A stretch of DNA of 64,000 bases from Nothopassalora personata (GCA_033816765.1 CM066287.1:7316001-7380000); one strand, 5' to 3'; numbered from the stretch's first letter, positions 51,881-63,083 are shown. Translations and numbers: made by a program. Notes: generated by a model not told the origin, from the letters alone.

Positions 51881-52191
51881 ATAGTAAGAGTAGCATAGGG
51901 CCCTTAATAGGCTCTTCGAGCTCGGCCGTACTATAAGTAATATACGTGTCGTATACGTGTCCTATACTAACCGTAGTTATAGTTCCTATAGGCTAGAAAT
52001 ATTAACACTACTATGGCCGATAGGGCCTTCTTACTACTAGCCCTACGGGGCGAGTATAATAAGGAGGATAATAAGGAGGATAATAACGAGTAATCGCGCG
52101 CTCCACGTATGTTAGCCGCCTACTACGCGCCTATCTTCTATCTACGTAGCGCCGTAGTACGCCTATAAAAGTTTTTTTTTAAAATAAATAC
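51881..52191. repeat. Direct duplication Y, right copy
   Basis: 311 bp matching 11856-12167, beginning at the outer end of the C 5' LTR. It repeats the 3' part of the antisense gene of O; its second-intron donor is mutated from GTAAGT to ATAAGT. Confidence 0.88.
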
Positions 52192-52440
52192 TCTTCTCTC
52201 TACTGTTCTCTCTCCTTACCTCCCTCTCTAATGTTATTACTATCGGGGGTGTTCGCTCGACTAAGTAAGCGAGTCTTTTAGTCCGATAGAAGACACTATA
52301 GGTTAGTGTCTTCTATACTAGTTATAGCTAAGTTTACTATCGGGGGTAGAGGTCCTTATATCTAGCTACCGAAGGGTTAAGGCCTAAATACATAACCTAT
52401 ACCCTTGTTTTAGCGCCTTATACTACCTTCGTAGGTACCT
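52192..52440. other. O spacer with direct repeat and hairpin
   Basis: Noncoding. TTACTATCGGGGGT occurs at 52237-52250 and 52334-52347; the 83 bp between hold a perfect 11-bp-stem hairpin (AGAAGACACTA / TAGTGTCTTCT, 52288-52314). A small insertion with a 14-bp duplication is possible. Confidence 0.45.
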
Positions 52441-55400
52441 TATATTCGACTACTATACGCGTAGCCTTCGCGGATTCTTCCGCCGGCTCATACCGTCTTC
52501 GCTAACGCCTTATATTCGGCTACTATGCGCGTAGCATTCGCGAGTCCTTATACTAGCTCCTAGCTATCGTACTCTTCTAGCTAGCCCTTCTATCGTACTA
52601 GGTACTACACTTTACCCTTATACTTACGCTTTCCTAGTACTGCCTCTACTTTATATTTCCCGTCCTTATTAGCGAGGGCTATAGTGCCTCTATCCTTCTC
52701 GCTACCCGCGTACGGCTCGAGGAGGGATATATAGAATACATTATAGATTCTTAAGTCGGCTAGTAGTACTAGGCGGTACGCCTACGAACCGATAGCGTCG
52801 ATAATACGGTATAGTCTAATAAACTTCGGACCTATCTTCTTCTTCGGCAATACTAACCTTAGGTTCTTCGTAGATAATAAGACTATATCGCCTACGCGAT
52901 AGCTCTTAGCCTTATAAGTCTTATTATAGTAGCGAGTCTAATCGGCTACTACAATTTCCTAACGCTTCGTAAGTATAGCGCGCATCTCTCGTATACGGTT
53001 AACTAAGTCTACCGCTACTAGTACCTCCCCTTCCCGGATCTCGCCTCGAGATCCTATAGGTATTAGGGTAATCTTAGGTCTCTAACTATGCGCTATCTCG
53101 AATAGGCTTATACGTAGCGTAGGGTAGACGCTATTATTACATGCGAATTTAGTAACAGCTAGCTACTTAGCCTACTCTATCTAGTTCTCGCTATAGTAAT
53201 AACGAAGGTACTGTTCTAAGGTTTAGTTTATCCTCTTAGTCTAGCCGTTAGTCTAAGGGTAGAAAGCTATAGATAGCTTACGCTTTACCTACGCCTCGAA
53301 GTAGAAGTTACTCTAGAACTTACTCGTGAACACTAACCCGCGGTCCCTTACTATACCCGCTAGTATACTATAATGCCGCACGCCTTCGTCTCGTAAGATC
53401 CTCGTAAGCTCCGCCGCTATATATGTCTTAGTCGTAGGAATGTATAAGTTCATTTTAGAGTAGCGGTCGACGATTACTAGGATCGTATTATACACGCATT
53501 CTCCTCGCTTACTTAGCGGTAGGTCCGTAATAAAATCTATAGTAATTTCCTACTATAGACCGTCTAGCCTAGGTAGTAGCTATAGCTTACCGTAGGGTCG
53601 ATAGCGCCTCGCCTTCGAGGTCTAATAAGCCCTACAGTTTCTAACATACTCCCTTATATCCTTACTAAGTAATTCCTACTAGTAATAACGTCGTAGTAGC
53701 TCTTTAGTCTTTACCTTACTAAAGTGCCCTACTAGTAGGTCGTTATAATATATGTAGAGTAGCTATACTCTTACTATATAGTCTTCGGGTACTATAATCG
53801 CGTTCCCGCGATAGACTAACCCGTCTTTTATATACTAGTCCTTAGCGTCCCCTTCGCTAGGCGCCTACGATAAGTATATAACGTACCTATCGTCTCTCCC
53901 CTATACGATTTTTATTAGTAGTGTAAGTAGTTTACCTAGGCCGCCCTACATTATTATAGCGTATACTCTTACTAGTAGCGATCGGGTCTCCTACGGCTCG
54001 TAGGCTCCTACTACTATTATCGTCGCCTTATCCTATATCTTCTCGTAGGTAGCGGTTACGCGCCTTACTATAGGCTCGTCCTCTCTTAATAGGGATTCCT
54101 TCTAGAAAGATAGCTTACTTTATAGCGTAGGAAGCAAGTTCGACGTCTACTACGCTACGCGTACGTAGTTACTACGTCGCGATAGCGCATCGGCTAGGTT
54201 ACTCTTCCCCGACCTATACTCTACTACGAAGTCGAAAGGTTATAGAAACGTCGCCTATCGAGCTTACCTCCCGTTTAGCTACTTTACTATTATAAAACCC
54301 TATAGGTTCGTATAGTCGACTAGTACCTAAACCGTATACGATGCGCCTTCGAGGTACGGTCGCTAATGCTTAAATGCCTCTACTACTACTAGTAGCTCTT
54401 AGTTATAGGTCTTATAATTATACTCGGTAGGTATTATCTTACGAGAATAGAAGGTAATTAGATGCTACTTAGTCCTAAATAGCTAAGAGATAATACCTAT
54501 AATCGTAGAACCCTACCTCCTTTCTTAGGCGCTTCCTTCTTAATATGTGCGAGCTCGTAACGTCGTGTAGGTCTCGTGCCCTATCTAGCGTCCAAACCTT
54601 AATTAATTAGTGGAATAGGCGAGAGCTCTCGCAAAATGGAGCGCTCTAATTAGCTAAAACAACCCTATCTAACTAAAAGCGCGCTAACTTTTACTTAGAG
54701 CCGCTAAGCGGGCGCTTCCGCGCCCGCACCTACTTTGCTGCACACGGGGATGAAAATAGAGATAGGTAGAACCTAAGGTATCCGTCTTAACCCTCGTACG
54801 TAACGAAGGATCGAAGTGCCTTAGGATAGGCGCTCCGAGGAACCTAGCTTTTAGCCGTTAGAACGCTTACTCCTCGTAAGCGGACTATATAAGAGGCCCT
54901 TACTTCTTACTATTCTTACATCCCTTTAGTAGGTCTATTAATAGCTTCGTAATCCTCGAGTACTCTTCGACGAAGCGCCTATAGAAGTTGTAGAATCCTA
55001 GGAAGGATTGAACCTTCCGAAAACTTATAGGCGTAGGCTATTCCTCGATTGCGGCTACCCTACTCCTGTCTATCGATACGCCTACGACACTTACGATAAA
55101 TCCTAGGAACTCGGCATTCTCCTAGAAGAAGCTACACTTCTCTAGGTTCGTAAATAGGGCGAACTTTCGTAGCCTCTCTAGTACTGCGCGTACGGCTCGC
55201 ACGTACTCCTTACGCGTTACGCTATAGATAAGGATGTTATCTAGGTAGAAAGCTACGTAGATGTTATCTACTAACCTAGTAAGGGCCTTATTAATGTACC
55301 CCTAAAAGGTAGCTAGTACGTTAGTTAACCTAAAAGGTATAACTAAGTACTCGTAGTAACCGTATCGCGTGCGAAACGTAGTCTTCTACTCGTCTCCTCG

Positions 55401-56370
55401 CTTAATAGGAATACGGTAGTAGGCATCCTATAGGTCGATTATAGTAAAGAGCCTAGCTCCCTATAGCCTATCTAAGGTCTTACTAATTAGGGGTAGTAGG
55501 TACCGGTTCTTTACTATAATCTTATTTAGGCCTCTATAATCTATATAGAGCCTAAGAGTGCTATTCTTCTTTAGTACGAACAGGATAGGCGTACCCGCCT
55601 CGCTTACGGATCGCCTAATCCACCCCTTCTCTATTACTTACGTAAGGTACTCCTTTAAGGCCTCTAGCTTAGTTAAGGACTAGTAGTATAGCGGCTTAAA
55701 AGGGGGTTTCTTTCCTTTAACGAGATTAATCGTATACTTAACCCCGTCGGGCATCTTACGCTTCGCCTACTTATTAGGTACGTATACATCTCGGAAGTCT
55801 ATAAATTCTTTAGGCTACGAGGGGCCCTCTCCTTCGGGTACTACTATAGTAATAGCCCGAACACTTATCGCATAAACCTACTTTAAGCTCTCGAGATCCT
55901 TAAGGAACTCGCGTACGTTACGCTACTAAATCGTAGGCGTCTCTATACCGTAGTACTACTAGTTATCCTTATCGGCCTTTACTATCCAATTACGATACCG
56001 CTAGGGTCTACCTAAAATAACTAACGGCCTACCTATAGGCGCTACATAGTAGATAGCGTCGCTTACGCGCTCTACTCCTACATCGTTAGCTAGTCGTACG
56101 CAAACCGTATAGGCGCCGTAGTAATACCCCTAGTCCTACGCGTACGACTCTAGATTTAGAAGCTTTATACTACTAATAGGCTATATCTAGTATCGGAGTA
56201 TATACTCGTACGATACTAAGCTTAAATCTATACCGTTATCTAGAAGAAAGGTAGCCTCGCGAAAGCCCTTACGCGTCTCGACGGCGCCTCGTAAGTAACG
56301 CGCTAGACTCGTATCGACTTACCTTAAGGGGTCTATATAGAAACTCGGAATTAGAAGCAACCCTTACCTA
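52440..56370 (-). pseudogene. O pol, RIP-degraded
   Basis: The minus frame reads protease region, RT (AFYLDNILIYSVTRKEYV near 55260-55200; [16 protein letters not shown] near 54990), RNase H (VKTDTLGSTIIGIIS, split by a small insertion at 54513), HHCC finger, integrase (VIVDRYSKM, RDRGLVFTSKF near 53500-53310) and a chromodomain (YKVEAVLGKRKYKGK...YLVR near 52660-52560). A chromovirus, different from the D family. Many TAA/TAG. Confidence 0.82.
54513..54765. mobile_element. 253-bp MITE-like insertion with 8-bp TSD in O RNase H
   Basis: GTAGAACC is present at 54505-54512 and 54766-54773; removing one copy and the insert restores the RNase H frame exactly. Ends CTACCTC and (reverse complement) CTATCTC, i.e. 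short imperfect inverted repeats. An 8-bp duplication is typical of hAT transposons. No coding capacity. Confidence 0.7.
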
Positions 56371-57540
56371 GTCCTCTACCTTTTCCCTATTCGCCCTTCT
56401 TAGTTAAAGCCTCGATAGTTTCTAACCTACGAACCGCTTACGCGTCGCGGTCTTTCTATAGGTGTCTATTCCGGCACTCCGTCTTATAGTAACCCTTCCT
56501 ACCGTAGCCGTAGCACTCTACTTTCGACTTCTAGCTAGTTAAAGACGAGCTACCGGCGTCTCGCTACTAACTCGTACCCGAGGCGCCCGGTACTTAACTC
56601 GACTTCTATTACTTTAGGCGATCGGCCCGCTTATGTACGCCCTTAGCTTTACGCTTACGACGTATATACTACCCGCGGTCGTGCCCTCCGCTACTACCTC
56701 GGCGCTCGGTACTTTCGATACGCGAGGCTAGGACTACTAGGTCTTCTCTAGTCGTAGGGATATTATAGTAGCTAACGATAGCGGACCGTAAGCGAGGCGT
56801 AAGCTTCGCTAGTAGGTACCGTATATATTACGCTTCCGAGTAGTTACCTAACTAGTCCTCTATAACATCTAGCTTAGTCGCGAACTGCCGCGCTATCTAG
56901 TTATCCTTCTATCTCGTAACCTCGTACTCTAATATAACGTTAAGTACGCAATTTATAGGATCGCCGTATACGTCTCGGTAGAACTCCTTAAAGTCCTAGT
57001 ATATATACCCTATAAGGTTAACGGCGCTATAGTTAGTATACTATCGCTCGCTTACCTCTCCGCTAAGGTACATAACCCTATATAGGACCTTTAATTCGTC
57101 TATCGCGTATATAGTACCTAAGAGGGCGAAGATAAGTAAGAGCTCCCGAAGGAATACCCTTACCTTCCTTATCGAATTCCCTCTAAAAGGCGTCGGCTCT
57201 TTTAGACGCGGTCGCGTCGTATACGCTACGGCCGCGCCTCGTACTATAATATTATCGTTAGTAGTTATAGAGATAGAGGTAGGGGTTATAGTAGGGAGGT
57301 AATCTTCTCTCCTCCCTCCTATATGCTCTAGAGGCGGTACGCTTATAGCGCGTAAGATCTCTAGCCGCTCGATCTCCCGCTGTATCTCTTACTCTTTAAT
57401 CTTAGCCCGTAAGGCCTCTCTTCTCGTAACTAAGGCTATACGACGCGCCTACTACTATGCTCTAGGGCTTAGGGGCGGCGTAGGCGACTCGCCGTCGTAT
57501 GCGTCGCGATCGGGCTCTATAGCGTGTATAGATTATAACG
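56350..57540 (-). pseudogene. O gag, RIP-degraded
   Basis: The minus frame from near the 5' LTR carries a gag-type domain (about 57200-56800) and a degraded knuckle ECYGYGRKGYYKTEC (CxxC and His partly changed to Tyr) near 56520-56470, then a charged tail leading into pol. Confidence 0.7.
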
Positions 57541-57558
57541 AAGGGAAGCTTTAGAACT

Positions 57559-57755
57559 GTAAGGGCCGTAAGGCTATAAGGAGATGTCGTAATATATAGC
57601 ACGCCTACGATCTTCTAATCGTAGATGAACTAAAGCTTACTTTCTTCTATCGACGCTATACGCGTCTCCTAGTGTACGTATGCGCGTTACGTGCGGTATA
57701 CTAAGCCGGGCATAGCCGCATTACATATAAGGGTTAGCTATAGGCTACCCTTATA
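57559..57755 (-). repeat. O 5' LTR
   Basis: 197 bp matching 2681-2878; TSD ACCTA at 57756-57760. Confidence 0.88.
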
Positions 57756-58880
57756 ACCTACGACACTATATTAACTACGTATAAGACAACTAGGTTTTAT
57801 TACTACCGATAGCGTAGATCGCACTAAACAACTATAAATTAGAGACAAATTTAACGACACCATTTTATATAAACTTTAGAAAAGATCCTAACCTATTTAG
57901 AATACCTAGATCCTATCTATAGGCCGAGAGAGCTATCGTAACGACGGAGACTCTTAAGGAAGTGTATAAAGAAGCACGTAAGGCAATCGAAGATATATAA
58001 TATAAACTGTCTTACTAACGGTAAGACGTAAGAAAAATAGCACCTCTACTTAAGGAGGGGGATAAGGTCTATCTCCTTATAAAAAACCTAAGAATAAGAA
58101 GAAAGACTAAGAAACTAGATTACGTTAAGGTCGGACTATTTTTTATCGATAAAGTTATAGGACTACTTAACTACCGCCTACGACTACTACCTAACGCGAA
58201 GATCTACCTAGTCTTCTATATCTCTAAGCTAGAACTAGCGGACGCCGAAACACCTTACTAAGAAAGCTTCTATTTCGAGCCGGAAGTAGAAAATGAATTC
58301 GAAGTCGATAAAATCCTAGATAAAAAGGGTTAGTAATACCTTATTAAATAGAAAGGATACGACGAATTAGAACATACCTAGGAACTAAGAACTAATCTAG
58401 TAAACTACTACTAGCTTCTACGATAGTATTACGGAATAATTCCTATAGGCCCTAGAATTATAATAACGAGACAAGTACGTAACTTATCCTACCTAAGCGC
58501 TTAGACTTAGGGCAATTAGACTGCTTATACTTAGACTAATTAGACTAATTAGACTAATTACCGAGATCTACGAATCTCCTTTATATTTAGGAACGCTAAG
58601 AATCCCTTATAGTTTCGATACGTTTAACTTACTATTTAATATTACTATTTAGAATATACTATAATATGACCTCTACCTTACTACTACTTAGTCTCTACGA
58701 GACAAGATAGCTACTACTTTATTACTCTCCCTTACCTTCCTATCGGCCCGAGAATAAACCTAATTAAGCTTATCTTCTTAACTTATAATATTATTAGGTT
58801 ATACTAAACCTAATAGACAGTTCTAGAAGTAGCGCTAAGATTCCCGGAAATAAGAAGCTTAGGAACGGAGAGTAAGCCTA
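57756..58880 (+). pseudogene. Pol of F, right part: integrase C-terminus and chromodomain
   Basis: Resumes exactly where 2680 stopped (matching D pol HYINYAQDN...): TTPFYANFG, LKEGDKVYLL, PVFHISKLEPADAE and a chromodomain (EFEVERILDKKGQ...). Interrupted by the solo LTR at 58427-58815 and ending near 58880, tail to tail with the antisense gene of F. Confidence 0.85.
58427..58815 (+). repeat. Solo LTR (subtype II) in F pol
   Basis: 389 bp, TATTACGG...CCTAATA (RIP-altered TGTTACGG end), flanked by GATAG (58422-58426) and GACAG (58816-58820), a TSD that differs by one RIP-type change. It matches the H 5' LTR in reverse complement. Solo LTRs arise by recombination between the two LTRs of an element. 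Confidence 0.82.
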
Positions 58881-59465
58881 GATTAGACTAGAAGTTATCT
58901 AAGATACCCTTATATAAGGACTAAGTAGGAGGGGTAAGAGATAGCGAGGAACCTAGGACCGCGTCTTCGTCCGGAAGCTCTATAAGGGCAGCCTCCTCTA
59001 CTATAATTGCCTCGGTCTCTCGACGCTCTAGAAGCTCTAGCTCCCTTTAGAGACGAGCCTTCTTCTCCTAAGTAGTAGCCTCTTCCTTATATATCCTCCG
59101 ACGTACGACCTCCTCTTCCTATATCCTTCGAAGTAAAGCCTCGTACGCTTTATTAAGCTCCCGTATCTTTCGACGATACTTTAATATCTTTTTCTCGAGA
59201 GCCTCGCGCTAATAGCGTAAACGCGACTATTCCGCCTCTATAACCTTAATATTATAGTCGCGACGATTTTCCTTTATATAAACACTATACCGACCGGACC
59301 TAACATAGATACGGTAAACCGACTTCGTCTCGCGATAGTAGAGATAGGGACGGACTATAATTTTACCTAGAGCTTCGATTTTCTCGGATTAACGAATGTA
59401 ACGTTCGGTACTAGAAGATTTTAGCTTAGGTATATCGAAGGAAAGAAGAGAGCTATAACGACCGC
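58880..59465 (-). pseudogene. Antisense zinc-cluster/coiled-coil gene of F, RIP-degraded
   Basis: Fourth member of the family seen in D, E and H. The minus frame reads VRPYLYYRETKSVYRIYVRS then GRYSVYIKENRRDYNIKV, where every expected cluster Cys is Tyr (TGY to TAY by RIP), then AEWSRLR-like motif and a long Arg/Glu/Lys coiled coil (KYRRKIRELNKAYEALLRR). It has few stops. It starts about 65 bp from the F 3' LTR. Confidence 0.75.
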
Positions 59466-59527
59466 TTATACCGAAGAAACATCGATTATTTATAAGCTTA
59501 GGATAAGCTAAGCTAGAGAGGGGATAG

Positions 59528-59990
59528 TATTACGGATTAGAGACGGCCGAAGGAACAATAGCTAATTAATAAGCCCGTACTAATAACGGGCGCGGCCTAT
59601 AGCTAGGCGGACATAACCGCTATAGAGTGCCTAGAGTGCCTAGAGTGCCTAGAGTGCCTAGAGTGCCTAGAGTGCCTAGAGTGCCTAGAGCGCCTACGGA
59701 CTTAGGTATAGTAGGCACGATAGGTACGGTAGGTATAGGAAAGGAATAGAACGCCCTTTGTATTTAGGAACGTATCGTACCCTTATAGTTCGAGGCGTTT
59801 AACTTACTGTTTAATATTACCATTTAGAATATACTATAACCTAACCTCTACCTTACTACTACTTAGTCTTTATAAGACAAGATAGCTACTACTTTATTAC
59901 TCTCCCTTAACTTCCTATCGGCCCGAGAATAAACCCGATTAAGCTTATCTTCTTAACTTGTAATATTATTAGGTTATACTAAACCTAATA
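59528..59990 (+). repeat. F 3' LTR
   Basis: 463 bp, TATTACGG...CCTAATA, preceded by the family purine tract (GCTAGAGAGGGGATAG). Its 3' half matches subtype II; it is longer because of a unique 5' part with a minisatellite. Confidence 0.82.
59623..59694. repeat. 9-bp minisatellite in F LTR
   Basis: Eight tandem copies of TAGAGTGCC, the last with one change (TAGAGCGCC). Not seen in the other LTRs of the family. Confidence 0.95.
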
Positions 59991-60517
59991 CCTCTCCGCA
60001 ATTCTTCTCTTAGCGAGTTAGATAAAGGGACACTACCCCCTATAGGGGCCTTAGGTAGCTCGGCGGTTAGGCTAAGCCGTACTATATATAGTATAGAGTT
60101 AGGTAATAATCTTATAAACCCCTACTAGTATAGATGCTCTATCTAACTAGATATGTCCCTATATATAGGTAATAGTCTCCTATATAGACTCTATCTACAT
60201 ACTTATATATACGTACTATACACCTATCTTATTACACTGTTATTATAGCTAAGGGTCGCCTATTTACACCCTTCGAGAGGGGCTAGATATAGGCTCTTTA
60301 TACGTACGCCTACTAGTTACTTTAAGGTATTACTAAGAAGCTAGATACTATAAAAGGAGCTATCTCTTAGGTTATCTTACGTATAGAACGAGAGCTACGT
60401 ACACTACTACGAAGAGAACGACCTCCTATACTTACTACCCGTAAGCGACGTCGTCTTATAAATAGAGTAAGTGCTAATATAAAGTAGTAGATATAGGAGA
60501 GTATTACCTATATATAC
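59991..60517. other. Unassigned RIP-degraded sequence between F and C copy 2
   Basis: TpA-rich, no repeat shared with the rest of the window that I can see. A + strand frame is fairly open near 60310-60510 (Leu/Tyr/Glu-rich), perhaps a remnant of a still older transposon; not recognised. Confidence 0.3.
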
Positions 60518-60888
60518 TAATGTCTACTAACTACCCTATGTAGGCCTATCCGAGTTGTGGTGGTATAGAGCGGTGCTTACGTAAGTAGGGGTATTTACCG
60601 GTCCCGGGACCGGGAAATTAGGTCACGTAACGAGTAGCGTAGTAGCTAGATAAAATAAGAAGATTAGCGGACCTAAACCCCTATGCCCTCTACTCGAGAG
60701 GTATAAATTGAATTGTTGCCTTAATGCTATGCTTATAATGCTTAAATACGTAGTATATATCTTAACAGCTATACTAGGTCCTACTAGCTTACCTAAATGT
60801 CTAATTAAACCTAAATGAAATTAGGGCAAGTTAGACCTAAGGGACCCCCTCTAAACCTAAGGTTAACACAACCTATTAGTCGTTAATA
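60518..60888 (-). repeat. LTR of C copy 2
   Basis: 371 bp, same length as the reconstructed 3' LTR of the main C copy; carries the palindrome at 60593-60618. Confidence 0.85.
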
Positions 60889-60988
60889 TATCCTCTCCTA
60901 TTACGAACCTGTCCTTAGGTTCTAAAGCAGTAAGCCCGGGCACTACAGGTAGTGCAGTTAGCCGCTATAAGCTAAGGTAGTATTATAG

Positions 60989-61748
60989 TCGTCCTATAGA
61001 GAGCGCCTTCACGCGGCGGACGACGTAAGTATCTTCGTTACGACGAAGAGAAACTAAGACTCTCTCTCTCGAAAAATACAAGCCTACTCGACTCGAAACA
61101 AGAAAAGACAGGTCGGACGAACCGAACGAACGAGATACGCTCAAAATCTACAAACAAGAACTCCGGAACTGCGAGAAGGGAAAGCGACGTACATAGCGTA
61201 CACGTCGCTCGAACAACGAAGGCGCTGTCTACCTGTCGTCCCGGCAAACCACGTAAACTGCCGGCTGGAACCAAGAGAGGCGTTTAGGGGCGCAAACCAC
61301 GTATACTGCACGGCTGGAACCAAGAGAGGCCGAGGGGGGGACGACAGCGAGGCCACTGCGACCGAGGAGCTACACTCGAGACCGGAGAACGCGACTGGAT
61401 TGAAACAGAGGCAACGGGTGTTTCTTGGGATTTTGCTCGGTGCGTACGGGTACGGCCGGCTTGGCTTTTTAAAACAAAACGAGACACGGGCGCAAAACTT
61501 GTCTCGCCCGGGGCAAGGCGACAAACCGCAATTCTCGACAAGACACGACTACCGGGTACGCGCGTACTACGCCGCAATATATTCGATTTACGGTTCGAAT
61601 AGCGAGCGTTGCTCGCATCTTTTAAGGAGTTTTTACGTCCGGGGTACGACGGGGCTTTTCTCCTTCTCTCAAATTTTGGTCTCGTTCTCGAGACCCGTGT
61701 TGCATAGTCTTTGACTCAAATAGCACGTTAATGGAATAATCAATCAAT
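60989..61748. mobile_element. Clean 760-bp insertion S with 15-bp TSD
   Basis: AAGGTAGTATTATAG stands at 60974-60988 and 61749-61763, and the C sequence continues without loss. The insert is GC-richer, keeps TpG and CpA, and so is younger than RIP of its host. No terminal inverted repeats; the right end is ...AATAATCAATCAAT. The long TSD points to a non-LTR retrotransposon fragment, SINE or retrocopied RNA. It contains a 48-bp near-tandem pair (about 61243-61282 and 61291-61331). Overlapping minus-strand frames of 78-127 codons show no known domain. Confidence 0.65.
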
Positions 61749-62156
61749 AAGGTAGTATTATAGTAGTATAGTAGCTTACCCTACTATTTAGCTTAACATA
61801 TAAGATGTTAGGTAATCCTAGGCCTACTAGCGACAGTTTATAAAGGTCGAAAGGATTTCTCTTAATAGAGACCGTAATAGTAACGTTAATAATCCGCGAC
61901 TCGCGCCCGTTGCACTACGTTAACGTATACTACAAAACTAGCGAGGGAATAGACAGTTATGTTAGTATTAATCGAACGGGCTAGATAGTCGAATAATGTA
62001 AACGCTATTTATAAGATAAGTGAGTGTTAGTACTAGTAACCTAATAAATCTAAAGACGAGTCTATCGCGTAGCTAGAAAGTAAGTTAAGGGAAGATAAGT
62101 AACTATAAGAAACAAGTAAGATCTAAGGACTAGAAGCACCCGTACCCGAAGCATTA

Positions 62157-62342
62157 ACTAGAACTAGAACTAGAATTAGAACTAGAATTAGAACTAGAAT
62201 TAGAACTAGAATTAGAACTAGAATTAGAACTAGAATTAGAACTAGAATTAGAACTAGAATTAGAACTAGAATTAGAACTAGAATTAGAACTAGAATTAGA
62301 ACTAGAATTAGAACTAGAATTAGAACTAGAATTAGAACTAGA
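62157..62342. repeat. 12-bp minisatellite in C copy 2
   Basis: About 15 copies of AGAACTAGAATT. On the minus strand, in the frame of the third reading frame of C, it reads Phe-stop-Phe-stop, i.e. (Phe-Gln)n before RIP. The main C copy has only about three units at 28665-28700. Confidence 0.9.
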
Positions 62343-62477
62343 AACCTATAGGCTATAGCTATAGCCGGAAATTTAACTAGAAACTAGGAGCCTATAAACC
62401 CGCACTGACTACTTAGTTCCACTTATTCTTACACAACTCCTTTGTCTAGACCTACTCGTTGTCGTAGCTAACACTAG

Positions 62478-62870
62478 TATTAACGACTGATTAGTTGTGT
62501 TAACCTTGGGTTTAGTTGTGTCGACCTTAGGTTTAGAAGGGGGGTTCCTTAGGTCTAACTTGCCCCTATTTTATTTAGGTTTAATTAGACATTTAGGTAA
62601 GCTAGCGGGACTAGTATAGCTGTTAAGATATATACTACGGAGTTAAGCATTGTAAGGGTAGCATTAAGGCAACAATTCAATTTATACCTCTCGAGTAGAG
62701 GGCATAGGGGTTTAGGTCCGCTAATCCTCTTATTTTATCCGGCTACTGCGCTGCTCGTCACATGACCTGATTTCACGGTCCCGGGACCGGCAAATACCTC
62801 TACTTACATAAGCACCGCTCCACACTACCACAACTTAGACAGGCCTACATAGGGTAGTTAGTAGACATTA
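62478..62870 (+). repeat. 5' LTR of C copy 3
   Basis: 393 bp; reverse complement of 51487-51880 apart from RIP-type differences; palindrome at 62770-62795. Confidence 0.85.
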
Positions 62871-62949
62871 TTTTAGTAGTTGATAAGGGGGGGTATTAAG
62901 TATACACCCGGTGGCGTATTAGTATCTAGTTTGTAAGGTTAAAATCACG

Positions 62950-63083
62950 GTTTAAGGTCCAAGGTTTACGGTTAAGGTTATTACTTAAGGTTAAGGCTTA
63001 AGGTTAAGGTTCAAGGTTAAGGTTTACGGTCAAGGTTCACGGTTAAGGTCGACTAAGGTCGAAAACACTTAAGGTCTAAGGTA
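62950..63083. repeat. Degenerate TTAAGG hexamer array in the C leader
   Basis: Imperfect (T)TAAGGT/TTACGGT units, the counterpart of 51301-51420. It could be mutated TTAGGG-like repeats or a simple leader repeat. Confidence 0.7.

Larger units (their letters stand above)
2681..57755 (-). mobile_element. RIP-degraded Ty3/gypsy element O, hugely expanded by nested insertions
   Basis: A gypsy element inserted in F pol. Its LTRs (2681-2878 and 57559-57755) start TGTAAGGG and end CCCTTATA (originally CCCTTACA, so short inverted ends), and the 5-bp target duplication ACCTA lies at 2676-2680 and 57756-57760. In minus orientation: 5' LTR, gag (57540-56350), pol (56370-52440), a gene on the opposite strand (pieces at 3108-3885, 11010-12167 and 51881-52191), a purine tract (AGAAGGGGAGGCAGT, complement of 2879-2893) and the 3' LTR. 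Elements H and C sit inside it. Without them O would be about 7-8 kb. All of it is RIP-degraded. Confidence 0.85.
60518..62477 (-). mobile_element. C family copy 2, 3' end only
   Basis: LTR 60518-60888, then sequence parallel to 28170-28850 (the 3' end of C, including the end of its third frame), broken by the clean insertion S and ending where C copy 3 begins in the opposite orientation. Confidence 0.8.

Noticed and set aside
53313..53495. A 60-aa gene on the minus strand
   Set aside because: It is an unbroken stretch of the O integrase (RDRGLVFTSKF) within the degraded pol.
59623..59694. CRISPR array or other spaced repeats
   Set aside because: Pure tandem units with no spacers, in an LTR of a eukaryotic element; the same holds for the 12-bp array at 62157.
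61038..61577. Overlapping minus-strand frames (78-127 codons) in insertion S as genes
   Set aside because: Three frames overlap in GC-rich sequence, with no domain, no conserved start context and no homology visible.
60518..62870. A DNA transposon with about 370-bp terminal inverted repeats
   Set aside because: The inverted sequences are LTRs of two C copies in opposite orientation; copy 3 continues into gag beyond 62870, and the LTR occurs as a direct repeat around the main C copy.
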